This document shows, piece after piece, positions 1 through 9,596 of a stretch of DNA of 64,000 nt. The first letter of the stretch is position 1. The number at the start of each line of letters is the position of its first letter. This DNA comes from Stieleria sp. JC731 (GTDB lineage: Bacteria > Planctomycetota > Planctomycetia > Pirellulales > Pirellulaceae). The notes below the pieces were generated by a model, which had not been told where the DNA came from, made no database searches, and worked only from the letters and a program-made list of their open reading frames with translations. The stretch is taken from the NCBI RefSeq assembly GCF_020966635.1, contig NZ_JAJKFQ010000005.1, positions 1-64,000 of the forward strand, given 5' to 3'. A program made the position numbers and the translations under genes.

Positions 1-53
<53 letters not shown>

Positions 54-177
54 TCTAAGGATTCTTAGAAATAGGTTCCTGCTGGTGACAGCGAGGAATC
101 GAATCCGTGGAAGCGATTCTCAGTTAAGACTCAACAGGAAGCTTCGCTTCAATTTCACCACCAAAACATCACGAAAG

Positions 178-214
178 CCCGCAGCGGACTGTCGCCAGCC
201 GTTGCGGGTTTTTT
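178..214 (+). terminator. Rho-independent terminator after 16S rRNA
   Basis: A 10-bp stem (178-187 with 199-208, one G-U pair) with an 11-base loop is followed directly by six T residues. It closes the rRNA transcript about 125 bases after the mature 16S end and supports a separate 16S transcription unit. Confidence 0.85.
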
Positions 215-240
215 CGTGCGCGCATGGTAGCGTAGCAGGT

Positions 241-592
241 CTGTCTGACGGAGCTGACCGATCGGACGTATTGGACCGATCGGTAATCTGACCGATTGGA
301 CGGATCTGACTGATCAGTCTGATTTAGAATCGGTCTGATCTGTCAAATCAGTCTGATCGGTCGGAAATCATCACGACAAATCTGTCGGATCGGTCGGAAA
401 TCATTGCGACAAATCTGTCGGATCGGACTGATCGTCTTTTTGGCTTGACAGTCCGACGGAGCTGACTGATCGGACGTATTGGACTGATTGGTGATCTGAC
501 TGATTGGACGGATCCGACTGATCAGCCTGATTTGGAATCGGTCCGATCTGTCAAATCTGTCTGATCGGTCGTAAAATCATTGCGACAATTCG
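241..592. repeat. GATC-dense duplicated repeat block
   Basis: Two imperfect copies of a unit of about 140 bp begin at about 247 and 455. A 33-bp tandem duplication (355-387 and 388-420, one or two differences) lies between them. Fifteen GATC sites fall within about 330 bp, many inside short palindromes such as CCGATCGG and CTGATCAG. No open frame looks coding. The block fills the space between the rRNA terminator and the next gene. Role unknown; folded RNA, a protein-binding array or simple repeat expansion are all possible. Confidence 0.8.
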
Positions 593-593
593 G

Positions 594-1352
594 TCAAACC
601 TGCACCGTCCCTTTGCATTCTGGATAGCTGCTGCATCCCCAGAACTGCGATCCCGGATTTTGGCCACCTCGCGCGGTTCTCAACACCATTGGTGCTTCGC
701 ACTTTGGGCATTCTGGAATTTTCGCCTTGCTCCCCTGCCCTGGATTCGGTGCTTCGCTGCGGCGCTGTCGTTCGTCCAATCGGGCAATCGCTAGTTGTTC
801 GCTGTAGCCTCCTCCTTTGATATAGCTCTCTTCAAGCTGGGTGATCTGTCGATCGAGCAGAAAGTTCGCTTGGTGGATCAAACAAATCGTTGCGTTGGCT
901 CGAACCTCAGACTCATCGTTGTCGAGCCACTCCGAATACAGGTCCCAGCGTTCTTGGTCGGTTAGCTCAGTGATTTCGCGGTTGGGAGAACTGTTTTGTT
1001 CTTTCCAGCGTTTTGGTACTGAGCGGACCAGAAGTGATTGCCGGTCGTCGCGGTTCCAGATTTTCATTCGGCGATGCCGTAGGAAATCTTCGTAATCCAG
1101 CAGTAGCTCTTCCAAGCTAGCTCTCGCTACATTCGTCAGCCTTAGTTCTGTTTGTGAACTGACCGCTGAGGCTCGACTGCCTTCGGCAATGTTTTGTCGC
1201 CCCGACCGAGCTGCTTGGACCATCTGATCAACAGTCCGTGATCGAGTTTCTACAAACCGTTCGCAAAACCAAACGGTGGAATCATAGATAAGAGTGGCGG
1301 TTTGGAAGGATGCCAGTAGACGGTACCCACCGCTCATGCGAATTCTTGACAT
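594..1352 (-). CDS. Four-helix-bundle (S23/Avd-like) protein with C-terminal zinc ribbon
   Basis: About 252 residues from the ATG at 1352. An upstream ATG at 1409 exists, but the extra residues look unlike the domain, and an ATG at 1337 is also possible. The N-terminal half carries the pattern of the S23 (23S rRNA intervening-sequence) / diversity-generating-retroelement Avd-like four-helix family: an amphipathic stretch with RSGRQNIAEGSRAS and a following LLDYEDFLR helix. The last 40 residues hold CPKCEAPM then a CSSYPEC pair, a topoisomerase-type C4 zinc ribbon. This pairing is known as the four-helix-bundle suffix arrangement. Function is unproven; nucleic-acid binding is likely from the ribbon. 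It lies convergent to, and just downstream of, the 16S gene, across the repeat block. Confidence 0.75.
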   Translation of the reverse strand: MSRIRMSGGYRLLASFQTATLIYDSTVWFCERFVETRSRTVDQMVQAARSGRQNIAEGSRASAVSSQTELRLTNVARASLEELLLDYEDFLRHRRMKIWNRDDRQSLLVRSVPKRWKEQNSSPNREITELTDQERWDLYSEWLDNDESEVRANATICLIHQANFLLDRQITQLEESYIKGGGYSEQLAIARLDERQRRSEAPNPGQGSKAKIPECPKCEAPMVLRTARGGQNPGSQFWGCSSYPECKGTVQV

Positions 1353-1718
1353 CGGAGACTGGGATTCGGCGGAAATTGAAATAGTGAAGGCCATGCGATG
1401 CCAAGCCATCGGGCCGCGAATCCCGTCGCGTGCGAATCAAGATCTTTCAGGATTCCCGCACCGTCAACCCGGGGGGGCGACGCAGGTCCAGCAATTCCGG
1501 CAGGATCCTTTCTAGGAATCTGATGCGCCCGATCCGTCAGCAACTCGGAATCGGCCGCGGGGAACAGTCGATGTCGTGAAACCCGCTTCTTAGATTCGAT
1601 GTTTGACTTTTCTGTTTGGGCAAGCGTTAACGATTGTGCCGATGTTGTCCGATAAATGGGTTCTAGGAAATAGAACCGCTTCAATCGTTCACGTCGTTAT
1701 CGACAATCGGATTTGAAA
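1353..1718. other. Divergent intergenic region
   Basis: It separates the four-helix gene (minus) from the BBP7 gene (plus) and must hold both promoters. A minus-strand frame at 1334-1684 has no recognisable protein features and is treated as noise. No clear operator or hairpin was seen. Confidence 0.5.
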
Positions 1719-3134
1719 ATGTCGCTCGCGCCACCCCGCCTTTGCCGTTGGTCACTACTGCTGTGCATTTGTTTGATCAATGCATGGTGTCTGCGCCCAA
1801 TGAATGCTGCTGCAGAGCAAAACTCAGCAGAGCAATCCAATCGCGTGACTTGGCGGCCGGTCCGAGCGACCAAAGCGGGCCAAAAGCGAGCCGCGGCGAA
1901 AAATGCTGGTAATGCGACGAAGAATGTCCAGCCTGCGGCGTATCACCCCGAAATCACCGAATATTCTGATGTCGTGATCGACGATTCATCATTCGGGAGC
2001 TGTGATGGATACGGATGTGATGCTATGGGCTGTGATGCGATGGGAGGTGGAATGCCTCGAAATCGCATTCGAGCACCATTTTCGAATTTGAATTACCGGA
2101 TTCAGGCAGACTATCTACTTTGGTCCTTGGGTGGTTTTGATCTGCCGGCGTTGGTGACGACCAGCCCCATCGGAACCTCTGCAGCTACAGCGGGTGTGTT
2201 GAACCAGAATGGAACCACTGTATTATTTGGTGATGAAGAGGTCGCCGACGATTTGCGTTCCGGAGTGCGGTTGACGTTGCAATGGGATAATCGTTGTGAA
2301 AGCGAGGGTTTCGATCTGAGCTTTACTGGGATCTTTGATGACAACGAAACATTTCGCGATAGCCGTTCACTATTGGCTCGACCCGTTTTCGATACAGGGG
2401 TCGGTGCGGAGTCCGCGTTGCTGGTGTCGCATCCCGATTTTCTTAGCGGCAGCATCAGTGCCAGCATGGAAAGCAGTCTCTATGCATTCGATGTCATGAG
2501 GCGGCAGCGGATTTGCACCGCATTTTGTGACAACCTTGATTTGTCATTCGGTTACCGTCATGGACGCTTGGATGAGTCACTTCGGATGGACCAGCAATCC
2601 ACCTTCACTCAGGCTCAGGGGCCGATTGTTTCGGGGACTTCACAAAGTCTGTCGGATTTATTCGAAACTGAAAATCGTTTTCATGGTGCACAGTTCGGAT
2701 TGCGGTATCAATCCCGCTACCGAAACGGTTTGCACCTAACAGCCAACGGAAAGCTGGCTTTTGGTGTCAACCAAGCTGAAGCTCGCATCCGAGGCACGAC
2801 GACGACCACCGTTCCAGGATCGGGTTCATCCACGACCACAGGTGGTCTATTGGCTCAGGCAACCAATATTGGCGACTATGACCAGTCGGACTTCACTTTG
2901 ATTCCTGAGTTCGGCATCACTCTTTCGACCTATTTTGATCGAAACCTACAGATCGGAATCGGCTACAACGTGATGGTCTGGACGAATGCGATTCAAGTGG
3001 AAGACACCATTGATCGCAACGTGTCACAATTCCCGCCAGAGCTGCCTACGGGGACTCAAGACCCATCATTTGACTTTGATTCGGGAACGTTCGTGGCGCA
3101 CGGCTTGAATTTCAACGCAGTCTTCGCATTCTAA
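1719..3134 (+). CDS. BBP7-family outer-membrane beta-barrel protein
   Basis: 471 residues from the ATG at 1719; an in-frame TTG two codons earlier is less likely. A signal peptide is seen (basic start, hydrophobic SLLLCICLINAWCL core, then AAAEQ). A low-complexity region with GYGCDAMGCDAMGGG precedes the barrel, which starts near YRIQADYLLWSL, a phrase typical of the planctomycete BBP7 family. Alternating polar/hydrophobic strands follow (for example GFDLSFTGIF, LDLSFGYRHGR), and the chain ends in AVFAF, with the terminal Phe expected of a BAM substrate. Its likely place is the outer membrane; its cargo or partner is unknown. It is a single gene closed by a strong shared terminator. Confidence 0.85.
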   Translation: MSLAPPRLCRWSLLLCICLINAWCLRPMNAAAEQNSAEQSNRVTWRPVRATKAGQKRAAAKNAGNATKNVQPAAYHPEITEYSDVVIDDSSFGSCDGYGCDAMGCDAMGGGMPRNRIRAPFSNLNYRIQADYLLWSLGGFDLPALVTTSPIGTSAATAGVLNQNGTTVLFGDEEVADDLRSGVRLTLQWDNRCESEGFDLSFTGIFDDNETFRDSRSLLARPVFDTGVGAESALLVSHPDFLSGSISASMESSLYAFDVMRRQRICTAFCDNLDLSFGYRHGRLDESLRMDQQSTFTQAQGPIVSGTSQSLSDLFETENRFHGAQFGLRYQSRYRNGLHLTANGKLAFGVNQAEARIRGTTTTTVPGSGSSTTTGGLLAQATNIGDYDQSDFTLIPEFGITLSTYFDRNLQIGIGYNVMVWTNAIQVEDTIDRNVSQFPPELPTGTQDPSFDFDSGTFVAHGLNFNAVFAF

Positions 3135-3163
3135 GTCAACGGGCTTAGAAGAAACCTAAAAAG

Positions 3164-3193
3164 AAAACCCTGCTCAAAGCTGAGCAGGGTTTT
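3164..3193. terminator. Bidirectional terminator between convergent genes
   Basis: A perfect 13-bp stem (3164-3176 with 3181-3193) with loop AAGC has A-rich and T-rich arms, so it can end transcription from both sides. It serves the BBP7 gene (plus) and the cadherin-repeat gene (minus). Confidence 0.9.
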
Positions 3194-3278
3194 CGATTTG
3201 GCTGGGCCGAACACTCAATCTTCCGGTCCCATTGCGCGTCTCGTTCAGCGAAAGCTGAACTGGTTGGTGCGGACCAAC

Positions 3279-6200
3279 TTATACAACGGTGATGGTGAGG
3301 ACGTCTTCAAACGTCATGCCAAAATGGTCTTCGACTTGAACACGAATGCTGTAGGTTGCCGGTGCTCCCGAAGGCACCTCCGCGGTCGTTTTCAGCTGGT
3401 TGTTTTCGATCGTGAACATGGTGTTGTCGGTGTCGCCGGTTCCAGATACCAAGGTGAAGGTATGCACGTCCCAAGTATTGGCATCCGTGGCGGATAGTTC
3501 GCCGACAACGGTTCCGGCAGGATCACCGATCGAGACTGATGATGAACTTAGTGCGATGGCTGTCGGTGCCGTGTTTGCTTCGGTGACATCGATCGTGATG
3601 ACTTCTTCAGTGAATAATCCTGCCGCATCTTGAGCACGAACTCGGATCGAGTACATGGATTGGATCGCGTCATCGACCGCTTCGGTGATTGACAGTGTGC
3701 CCCCACTGATCGCGAAGGCATCGTTGTCCGTATCGCCCGTTCCGGAAACTAGCGTGTAGGTGATCGTGTCGCCACTATCCGGATCGTCTGCGGAAAAATC
3801 ACCAATGTCAGTCGCTGCCAATTCGCCGTCGGCGATCGTACTGAAGCTGATCGCTAGGTTCGATGGAGCTTCGTTGACATCGTCGACCGTGATCGTCAGG
3901 GCCTGTTGGAACGTTTCGCCGAAGTTGTCCGTCGCTTGGACTCGAACGGTGTAACTGGTCTTGGTTTCGAAGTCCAAATCGATTGCGGTCACCAATTGAT
4001 CGCCATCGATCGTGAATGAGGCGTTGTCATCGTCGCCGGTTCCCGCAACGAGTTCGAATACGTGCGAATCGTTCGAATTTGAATCCGTTGCCGAAAGGGT
4101 TCCCACAGCCGATCCCGATGCGGAGTCTTCATCGATGTTCGATTGAGACAAAGCGATCGCGGTTGGGGCGGTATTAGCTTCGGTGATATTGATCGTGAAT
4201 GTTTGGTCGGTGGTTAGACCGCCCGCATCACTGACTTGGACCAAGACGGAGTAGCTCGACTTGGTTGCTTGATCGGCAGTAAACGCTGTCACGAGCTGGT
4301 CGCCAGAAATTGTAAATGACGCGTTGTCGTCGTCACCGGTTCCGCTGATCAGCGTGTAGGTAAACGTGTCGCCCGAATCTGGGTCGTCGTTGAAGAACAT
4401 GCCGACCGTGGTGCCACTGATTTCACCGTCGGCCACATGGTTCGAATCCAAGCTCAGTGTCGAGGCCGCTTCGTTGACGTTCGTCACTGCGATCGTAAAC
4501 GTTTCTTCGACAGTCAGACCGCCGCTGTCGGTACTGCGAACACGAACGGTATAGGATGACTGGGTTTCGAAGTCTGGCGTGACTGCGAGCTGCAGTTCGT
4601 CACCAGAAATCATGAACGAAGCGTTGTTATCGTCGCCCGTTCCAGAGACCAGTGTGTAGGTGAATGTGTCGGATGTATTCGCATCGGTTGTGCTGAGTGT
4701 TCCGACTGCTGTACCTGACGCCGTGTTTTCGGCAACGGTCGCAGTGGAAAGGGCGATCGCTGTCGGGGCGACATTCGATTCAGATACCGTGATCGCGATT
4801 TCTTCTTCAGTGAATAAACCACCGGAGTCGGTCGCACGGACGCGGACCGAATATGTATTCTTCACAAAAAAGTCGGCCGTAAAGCCGGTCAAAATCTGAT
4901 TTCCTGAAATCGTAAACGATGCGTTGTCGTCGTCGCCATCGCCGGAAACCAGCGTGTATGTCACCGTATCGCCCGAGTCCGGGTCGGTTACCGAAAGGTT
5001 GCCGACTGCGGTTCCGCTTGCCGAACCATTGGCGATGGCTGACGTGTCAATGATAAGGGCCGAAGGGTCTTCGTTTACGTCTGTGACAGTGATCGTAAAG
5101 GTGTCTTCGGTGAAAAGGCCAAACGAATCGGTGGTGCGTACCCGGACGCTATACGAGCTTTTCGTTTCGAAGTCCAACGACGTGTTGACGGTCAGCGTGT
5201 CGCCATCGATCGCGAAGGATGCATTGTCCGTATCGCCTGTTCCTGAAACCAACGTGTAGGTAAACATGTCGGTGTTGTTTGCGTCCGTTGTCGATAGCGT
5301 CCCGACCGTGTCATCAATAGCGGCATCTTCGGCCACAGTGTTGTTTGACAGAGCGACAGCGGTTGGTGCGACGTTCTGCCCGGTGACCGTGATCATAAAG
5401 GTCTGTTCGGCGGTCAAGCCACCAGCGTCTTCGACTTGAACACGCACCGAATAGGAAAGCTTCGTCGCTTGGTCGGCGGTGAACCCGGTGACCAACTGAC
5501 CGTTGGAAATCGTAAACGAGCCGTTGTCATCGTCGCCGGTGCCGGAGACCAACGTATAGGTCAGCGTGTCACCTGTATCGGGGTCATCGCTGGAGAACGT
5601 TCCGACCGTCGTGCCAGAGGCTTCGCCATCAGCAACGCTGGCATGATCTAGCGTGATTGTGGTTGCGGCTTCGTTCACGTCCGTGACCGTGATCGTGAAG
5701 ACCTCTTCGACGAATAGGCTGGTCGAATCGGTGCTGCGAACGCGGATGGTATAAGTGTCTTTCGTTTCGAAGTCGAACGACTCGGTTGTGATCAAAGAGC
5801 TACCGGAGATCGTAAACGAAGCGTTGTCGTCATCGCCGGTGCCCGAGACGAGTGTGTAAGTATGTGTGTCACCGGAGTTGGAATCCGTTGACGAAAGAGT
5901 CCCGACGGTCGTTGAGGTGTTGCTGTTCTCTGCGACGGTGTCGCTGCTTAATGCGATCGCTGACGGTGCCGAGTCACCTTGCGTGATGGTGAAAACTTGT
6001 TCGAAGGTGTTTCCACCTGAATCTGTCGTGCGAACACGAACGCTATAGGTCGTCTGGGATGAAAAATCGATCGTTGCGGCGGTCACCAGTTCGTCGCCGC
6101 TGATGGCGAATGATGCGTTGTCAGTATCACCTGTACCGGAAACCAGTGAGTATGTGAATGTTTCACCCGCATCGACATCTGTGGAGGTCAACGTGCCGAC

Positions 6201-8045
6201 GGAGGTTCCCGAAACGGCATTGTCACCGACGGTGGAATTGCTGATCGCGATTGCCGTCGGTGCTTCATTGACGTCCGTAACGGTGATTGTGAAGGTCTGC
6301 GTTGTCGACAGGTCTCCGGCATCGGTGCTGCGGACGACGACGCTGTAGCTAGACTTGGTTTCGAAGTCCAACGAAGTTCCGACTTGAAGGTTGCTACCGG
6401 AAATTGTAAACGCGGTACTTGATGTATTTCCGTCGACCGAAACGATGCTGTAGGTGTGTGTGTCTCCGCTATCCGCATCGGTGGTGCTAAGGGTTCCGAT
6501 CGTGGTCCCGGTCGCGCTGTTCTCGGCAATTGTCATGTTGTCAATTGCGATCGCGGTAGGAGCAGTGTTGTCGTGTTGGACAGTGATCGTGAAGGCTTTC
6601 TGAATCGATCGTCCGGTCGAATCTGTCGATTGAACGCGGATGGACAAAGTGTCTTGTACCGAGGCATCGAAGGTTGCCGCAGTCACCAGCGAATTTCCGC
6701 TAATCGTGAATAACGCGTTATCTGTCGAGCCGCTTCCGCTGACCAAACTGTAGGTGTGCGTGTCGCCCGAATCAGGGTCGACCGTCGATAGCGTCGCAAC
6801 CGTGGTTCCTACGGTAGTGTTGTCATTGATCGTTGATGCAGAAAGGCTGACCGAAGTTGGTGCCTGAGCGTCAGGGAGGTCAGGGATATTTGGGGTGGAC
6901 AGACCGACGACTTGGCGAAGAAGGTCGCTAGAATCCAGTGGGCTTAATTCACCATTGCCACTGACATCGCCAATCAGCATCGGATCGACGGTCGGATAAA
7001 GTGTTGTCGATGTTGATGTCGACGTTGGGTTTGTAAAGACGAAACCCGAGTCCAAGCCGACACCGACGCGTGAAATCAATCGAGCATCTTCGGCATCGTA
7101 GCGTTGGTTGCGGTTCGCATCACCTGGGAAAGCAACCACTTGGATTGCGTCATCGACATCAGCAGTAATCCCGCCGGCGTTGACGTCCAGTGAAGTGATG
7201 CGGATGACCTGCATCGCACCGTACGTTGCGTCTTCGGGAACGGTTGCAATGATATCGACAATGTCGGCAGCGCCCGCAGACATTGGACCAACACTAAAGA
7301 ACGTAATCTTCGCCACACCAGGTGTGGTCAAGTTGGATTGGACTTGGCTACCGGTCGGTGCGTCGTTTCCTAATTGAACATCGGTGATGTCCAACAGATC
7401 TGGATCGAACTCGACAGTCAAGGTGACCGACGTGACGCCATCGGCATCACTCAGCTGAATCGGCAGTCCCGGTGGAAGGCTGTTTCCGGTGGTATCGACA
7501 GGAACTTGGACCGCTTGGGTTGGTCCGCGGACGATGTCGGGAATTCCGACAGTCAAAGTGTTGCTGCTGCTGACGGTGAACGTATCGACAAAGTTTCCGC
7601 CGGCGCTTGCGTTGTTGTCGCCATCAAGCAACTCGCCATCGGCCAAGTCGGTAAACCCATCGCTTGCGCTTCGCAGCGTTGCTGTGTAGGTATCCGCTGG
7701 CAATGCACCTCCGGTCGCGACGAATGTTAGCGTCGTGCCATCGATGATAAACGAACCATCGACCGCACCTCCGCTAGCGCCGCTAAGTGTGACATCTGCG
7801 TCGCCTGCCAATCCATTTTCCGAGTCATAGAGGTTGATCAGAGACGAATCAATCTCTTCGCTCAGTTCGACAACAAAGCCACTCGGAGTGGGCGTGAACG
7901 AAGAGATCGTCGCCGCGAGAACACGCCGCGATTCAAGTGCTTCCAGCCGAGCTTTTCGGCCTTTGCGTGTCGCAATACGTTTCCGATTCTTGGGGGAACG
8001 TTGTGACTGAACGAGCGAAAATAGGGCTTTAGTTACTTGACGCAT
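3279..8045 (-). CDS. Giant secreted cohesin/dockerin/cadherin-repeat protein (LEPR-XLL type)
   Basis: 1588 residues. The basic N-terminus (1-33) leads into LEALESRRVLAA (34-45), the planctomycete LEPR-XLL motif found at the start of many exported giant proteins. Residues about 46-160 resemble an SbsA-like Ig domain. About 165-290 form a cohesin-type domain (SVTLTVEFDPDLLDITDV). About 305-385 carry two Ca-binding dockerin loops (GDANRNQRYDAEDARLI and GDVSGNGELSPLDSSDLL). From about 395 to the end there are twelve cadherin-like repeats of about 99 residues with DPDSGDT, DNASFTISG and APTAIALS phrases, which bind calcium in known relatives. Repeats 5-12 alternate in two types. No C-terminal anchor is visible. 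It is likely a calcium-dependent surface or matrix adhesin. Its upstream region is shared with the divergent cohesin gene at 8379. Confidence 0.85.
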   Translation of the reverse strand: MRQVTKALFSLVQSQRSPKNRKRIATRKGRKARLEALESRRVLAATISSFTPTPSGFVVELSEEIDSSLINLYDSENGLAGDADVTLSGASGGAVDGSFIIDGTTLTFVATGGALPADTYTATLRSASDGFTDLADGELLDGDNNASAGGNFVDTFTVSSSNTLTVGIPDIVRGPTQAVQVPVDTTGNSLPPGLPIQLSDADGVTSVTLTVEFDPDLLDITDVQLGNDAPTGSQVQSNLTTPGVAKITFFSVGPMSAGAADIVDIIATVPEDATYGAMQVIRITSLDVNAGGITADVDDAIQVVAFPGDANRNQRYDAEDARLISRVGVGLDSGFVFTNPTSTSTSTTLYPTVDPMLIGDVSGNGELSPLDSSDLLRQVVGLSTPNIPDLPDAQAPTSVSLSASTINDNTTVGTTVATLSTVDPDSGDTHTYSLVSGSGSTDNALFTISGNSLVTAATFDASVQDTLSIRVQSTDSTGRSIQKAFTITVQHDNTAPTAIAIDNMTIAENSATGTTIGTLSTTDADSGDTHTYSIVSVDGNTSSTAFTISGSNLQVGTSLDFETKSSYSVVVRSTDAGDLSTTQTFTITVTDVNEAPTAIAISNSTVGDNAVSGTSVGTLTSTDVDAGETFTYSLVSGTGDTDNASFAISGDELVTAATIDFSSQTTYSVRVRTTDSGGNTFEQVFTITQGDSAPSAIALSSDTVAENSNTSTTVGTLSSTDSNSGDTHTYTLVSGTGDDDNASFTISGSSLITTESFDFETKDTYTIRVRSTDSTSLFVEEVFTITVTDVNEAATTITLDHASVADGEASGTTVGTFSSDDPDTGDTLTYTLVSGTGDDDNGSFTISNGQLVTGFTADQATKLSYSVRVQVEDAGGLTAEQTFMITVTGQNVAPTAVALSNNTVAEDAAIDDTVGTLSTTDANNTDMFTYTLVSGTGDTDNASFAIDGDTLTVNTSLDFETKSSYSVRVRTTDSFGLFTEDTFTITVTDVNEDPSALIIDTSAIANGSASGTAVGNLSVTDPDSGDTVTYTLVSGDGDDDNASFTISGNQILTGFTADFFVKNTYSVRVRATDSGGLFTEEEIAITVSESNVAPTAIALSTATVAENTASGTAVGTLSTTDANTSDTFTYTLVSGTGDDNNASFMISGDELQLAVTPDFETQSSYTVRVRSTDSGGLTVEETFTIAVTNVNEAASTLSLDSNHVADGEISGTTVGMFFNDDPDSGDTFTYTLISGTGDDDNASFTISGDQLVTAFTADQATKSSYSVLVQVSDAGGLTTDQTFTINITEANTAPTAIALSQSNIDEDSASGSAVGTLSATDSNSNDSHVFELVAGTGDDDNASFTIDGDQLVTAIDLDFETKTSYTVRVQATDNFGETFQQALTITVDDVNEAPSNLAISFSTIADGELAATDIGDFSADDPDSGDTITYTLVSGTGDTDNDAFAISGGTLSITEAVDDAIQSMYSIRVRAQDAAGLFTEEVITIDVTEANTAPTAIALSSSSVSIGDPAGTVVGELSATDANTWDVHTFTLVSGTGDTDNTMFTIENNQLKTTAEVPSGAPATYSIRVQVEDHFGMTFEDVLTITVV

Positions 8046-8198
8046 ATCGTGTGAGACCTATGCCGGTCACTGCCGGGTTCAACGGGGTGGGGCAGTCCAT
8101 TGCTTGATCGACCGCCTGGACAATCCATTTGTCGGCGGAAGGCTGGGGAGAAACGGGCATGGGTCAGCCTGTCCTTTTGTGGCGGAATCTTTTCAAAC

Positions 8199-8283
8199 AA
8201 TGTCACACCACTTCCGATAATTTTTTCTCGCCAACCCGAAAAACAATCAACATTCATGAGAAGGTAAGTCACGGTGTGACATT
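8199..8283. promoter_or_regulatory. Long-spaced inverted repeat in divergent promoter region
   Basis: The region 8046-8378 separates two divergent secreted-protein genes. It contains a perfect 11-bp inverted repeat, AATGTCACACC (8199-8209) and GGTGTGACATT (8273-8283), 63 bases apart. The right arm overlaps a short palindrome GTCACGGTGTGAC. It could be a pair of operator half-sites for a regulator controlling both genes; the binding protein is unknown. A 109-residue frame across the region has no protein-like features. Confidence 0.4.
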
Positions 8284-8378
8284 CGCCGACAAAAATCCTA
8301 CTAATGAATCGTAGGGCGACCAAAAGCAGGTCCACCCGCTGACCATCCGACCGCTGATCCACGTTTCGAGATAATGCA

Positions 8379-9596
8379 ATGAGAAGACGCCGCCCGATAT
8401 TTCAGTTGCTGACGGACCGTCGGCTGCTAGCGGCCGTCGACATCCCTGATGATCTGTCGGCGGCTCCAGCAGCGGTGGTGACGGTGCCGGTCAATATCGA
8501 CGACGCGGCTGGGGTTCGCGGTGCGGAAATCCGTCTATCGTTTGACCCCGATGTCTTGCAGCTAAGCGAAGAAGACGTCGCCGCAGGCAGTGTTTGGGAC
8601 GGCCAGACCGATACGGAAGTCATCGTCAATATTGATAACTCCGCCGGGACGGTCGTGATCTTTGTGTCGGCATCGGCACAGCTGGGAACCGGATCGGGAT
8701 CCTTGGTCGACTTGGAATTCGAAGTTGATTCATCCGTTGCTGTTGGCGAAACATCGGATCTCGATCTGACAAGTGTTGTGCTCAATGAAGGTCAAGTCAG
8801 CGTCTCACCGACGCCGATTTCCGGTTCCGACCAGAATGATGGACTGTTTACCGTCACCGCGACGGGTGACGATTCCATTTCGGGATTCGTTTTCGCTGAT
8901 GCGAACGGCAATGGCCAAATTGATTCTGGCGAAGCGATCGGTGGCGTGACAATTACGTTGACGAACAATTCCACCGACGCACAAGTTCAGGTGGAGACTG
9001 ATAGCGATGGCGCGTATCAGTTCACTGACCTCGCCGCGGGCAGCTACACGTTGACCCAGACTCAGCCAACGGCCTTTGCCGAAGGTGGCGCGAACACCAT
9101 TTCGCTCACATTGACGACAGGCAGTTCTCTCGAGGATCAAAACTTTATCGAAGGCGGCCTACTGCCACAGTACTTTCGGACCCGATTGCTGAGCACTTCA
9201 GTCATGCCGGTGGGGTCGACCGACTGGGCAACGGAAGTGACTCGCATTACGACCGAAGCCCAAAACGGCACAAGTCCTACAGCACCCGTTCACAGCACGA
9301 CAGTCTCCGCTTCGGCAATGATGAGTGCAGAGGTTGTTGCGGCAACTTCCCAAGCGGTGACAGCGTTCCAAAGCGAAGCCGCTTCCGACACGGTTCCGGT
9401 TGTCGGTCTGCGTAGTTTATTGGCTGCCGAAGCCGAGTTTCCAGAGTTGTCACTCGCCGCTGCTGTCCCGATTGATGCCGTGGCCATCCAAGAAGAGGCG
9501 ATCCACGAAGAGTCCTCGGGCGTGATCGCCAAAGATTCCAACGACGAAGACCGCGATGAAGTGGTCGACCGTGTATTCGCGTCGGGACTTTGGTAG
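8379..9596 (+). CDS. Secreted cohesin-domain protein with SdrD/CnaB-like domain
   Basis: 405 residues. The N-terminus MRRRRP leads to LLTDRRLLAA, a short LEPR-XLL variant. Residues about 22-150 form a cohesin-type domain (GVRGAEIRLSFDPDVLQL, VVIFVSASAQLGTGSGSLVDLEFEV). Residues about 168-255 form an SdrD B-like/CnaB fold (GFVFADANGNGQIDSGEAI, GAYQFTDLAAGSYTL). The remaining 150 residues are Ala/Ser/Glu-rich with no domain seen. It is probably exported and is divergent from the dockerin/cadherin gene, which suggests a partner role: cohesins bind dockerins. That pairing is inference. Confidence 0.8.
   Translation: MRRRRPIFQLLTDRRLLAAVDIPDDLSAAPAAVVTVPVNIDDAAGVRGAEIRLSFDPDVLQLSEEDVAAGSVWDGQTDTEVIVNIDNSAGTVVIFVSASAQLGTGSGSLVDLEFEVDSSVAVGETSDLDLTSVVLNEGQVSVSPTPISGSDQNDGLFTVTATGDDSISGFVFADANGNGQIDSGEAIGGVTITLTNNSTDAQVQVETDSDGAYQFTDLAAGSYTLTQTQPTAFAEGGANTISLTLTTGSSLEDQNFIEGGLLPQYFRTRLLSTSVMPVGSTDWATEVTRITTEAQNGTSPTAPVHSTTVSASAMMSAEVVAATSQAVTAFQSEAASDTVPVVGLRSLLAAEAEFPELSLAAAVPIDAVAIQEEAIHEESSGVIAKDSNDEDRDEVVDRVFASGLW

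Noticed and set aside
60-240. tRNA gene in the 16S downstream spacer
   Set aside because: No acceptor-stem pairing, T-loop or anticodon arm found; a terminator fills the space.
1334-1684. Minus-strand frame of 116 residues upstream of the four-helix gene
   Set aside because: No motif, overlaps the start of the better-supported gene, and composition is unlike a protein.
4924-5259. Plus-strand frames of 60-110 residues spaced at about 300 bases opposite the cadherin gene
   Set aside because: They recur with the repeat period and mirror its codons, so they are shadows of the minus-strand repeats.
8033-8362. Minus-strand frame of 109 residues in the divergent promoter region
   Set aside because: Overlaps the start of the cadherin gene by 13 bases, has no recognisable domain and crosses the inverted repeat.
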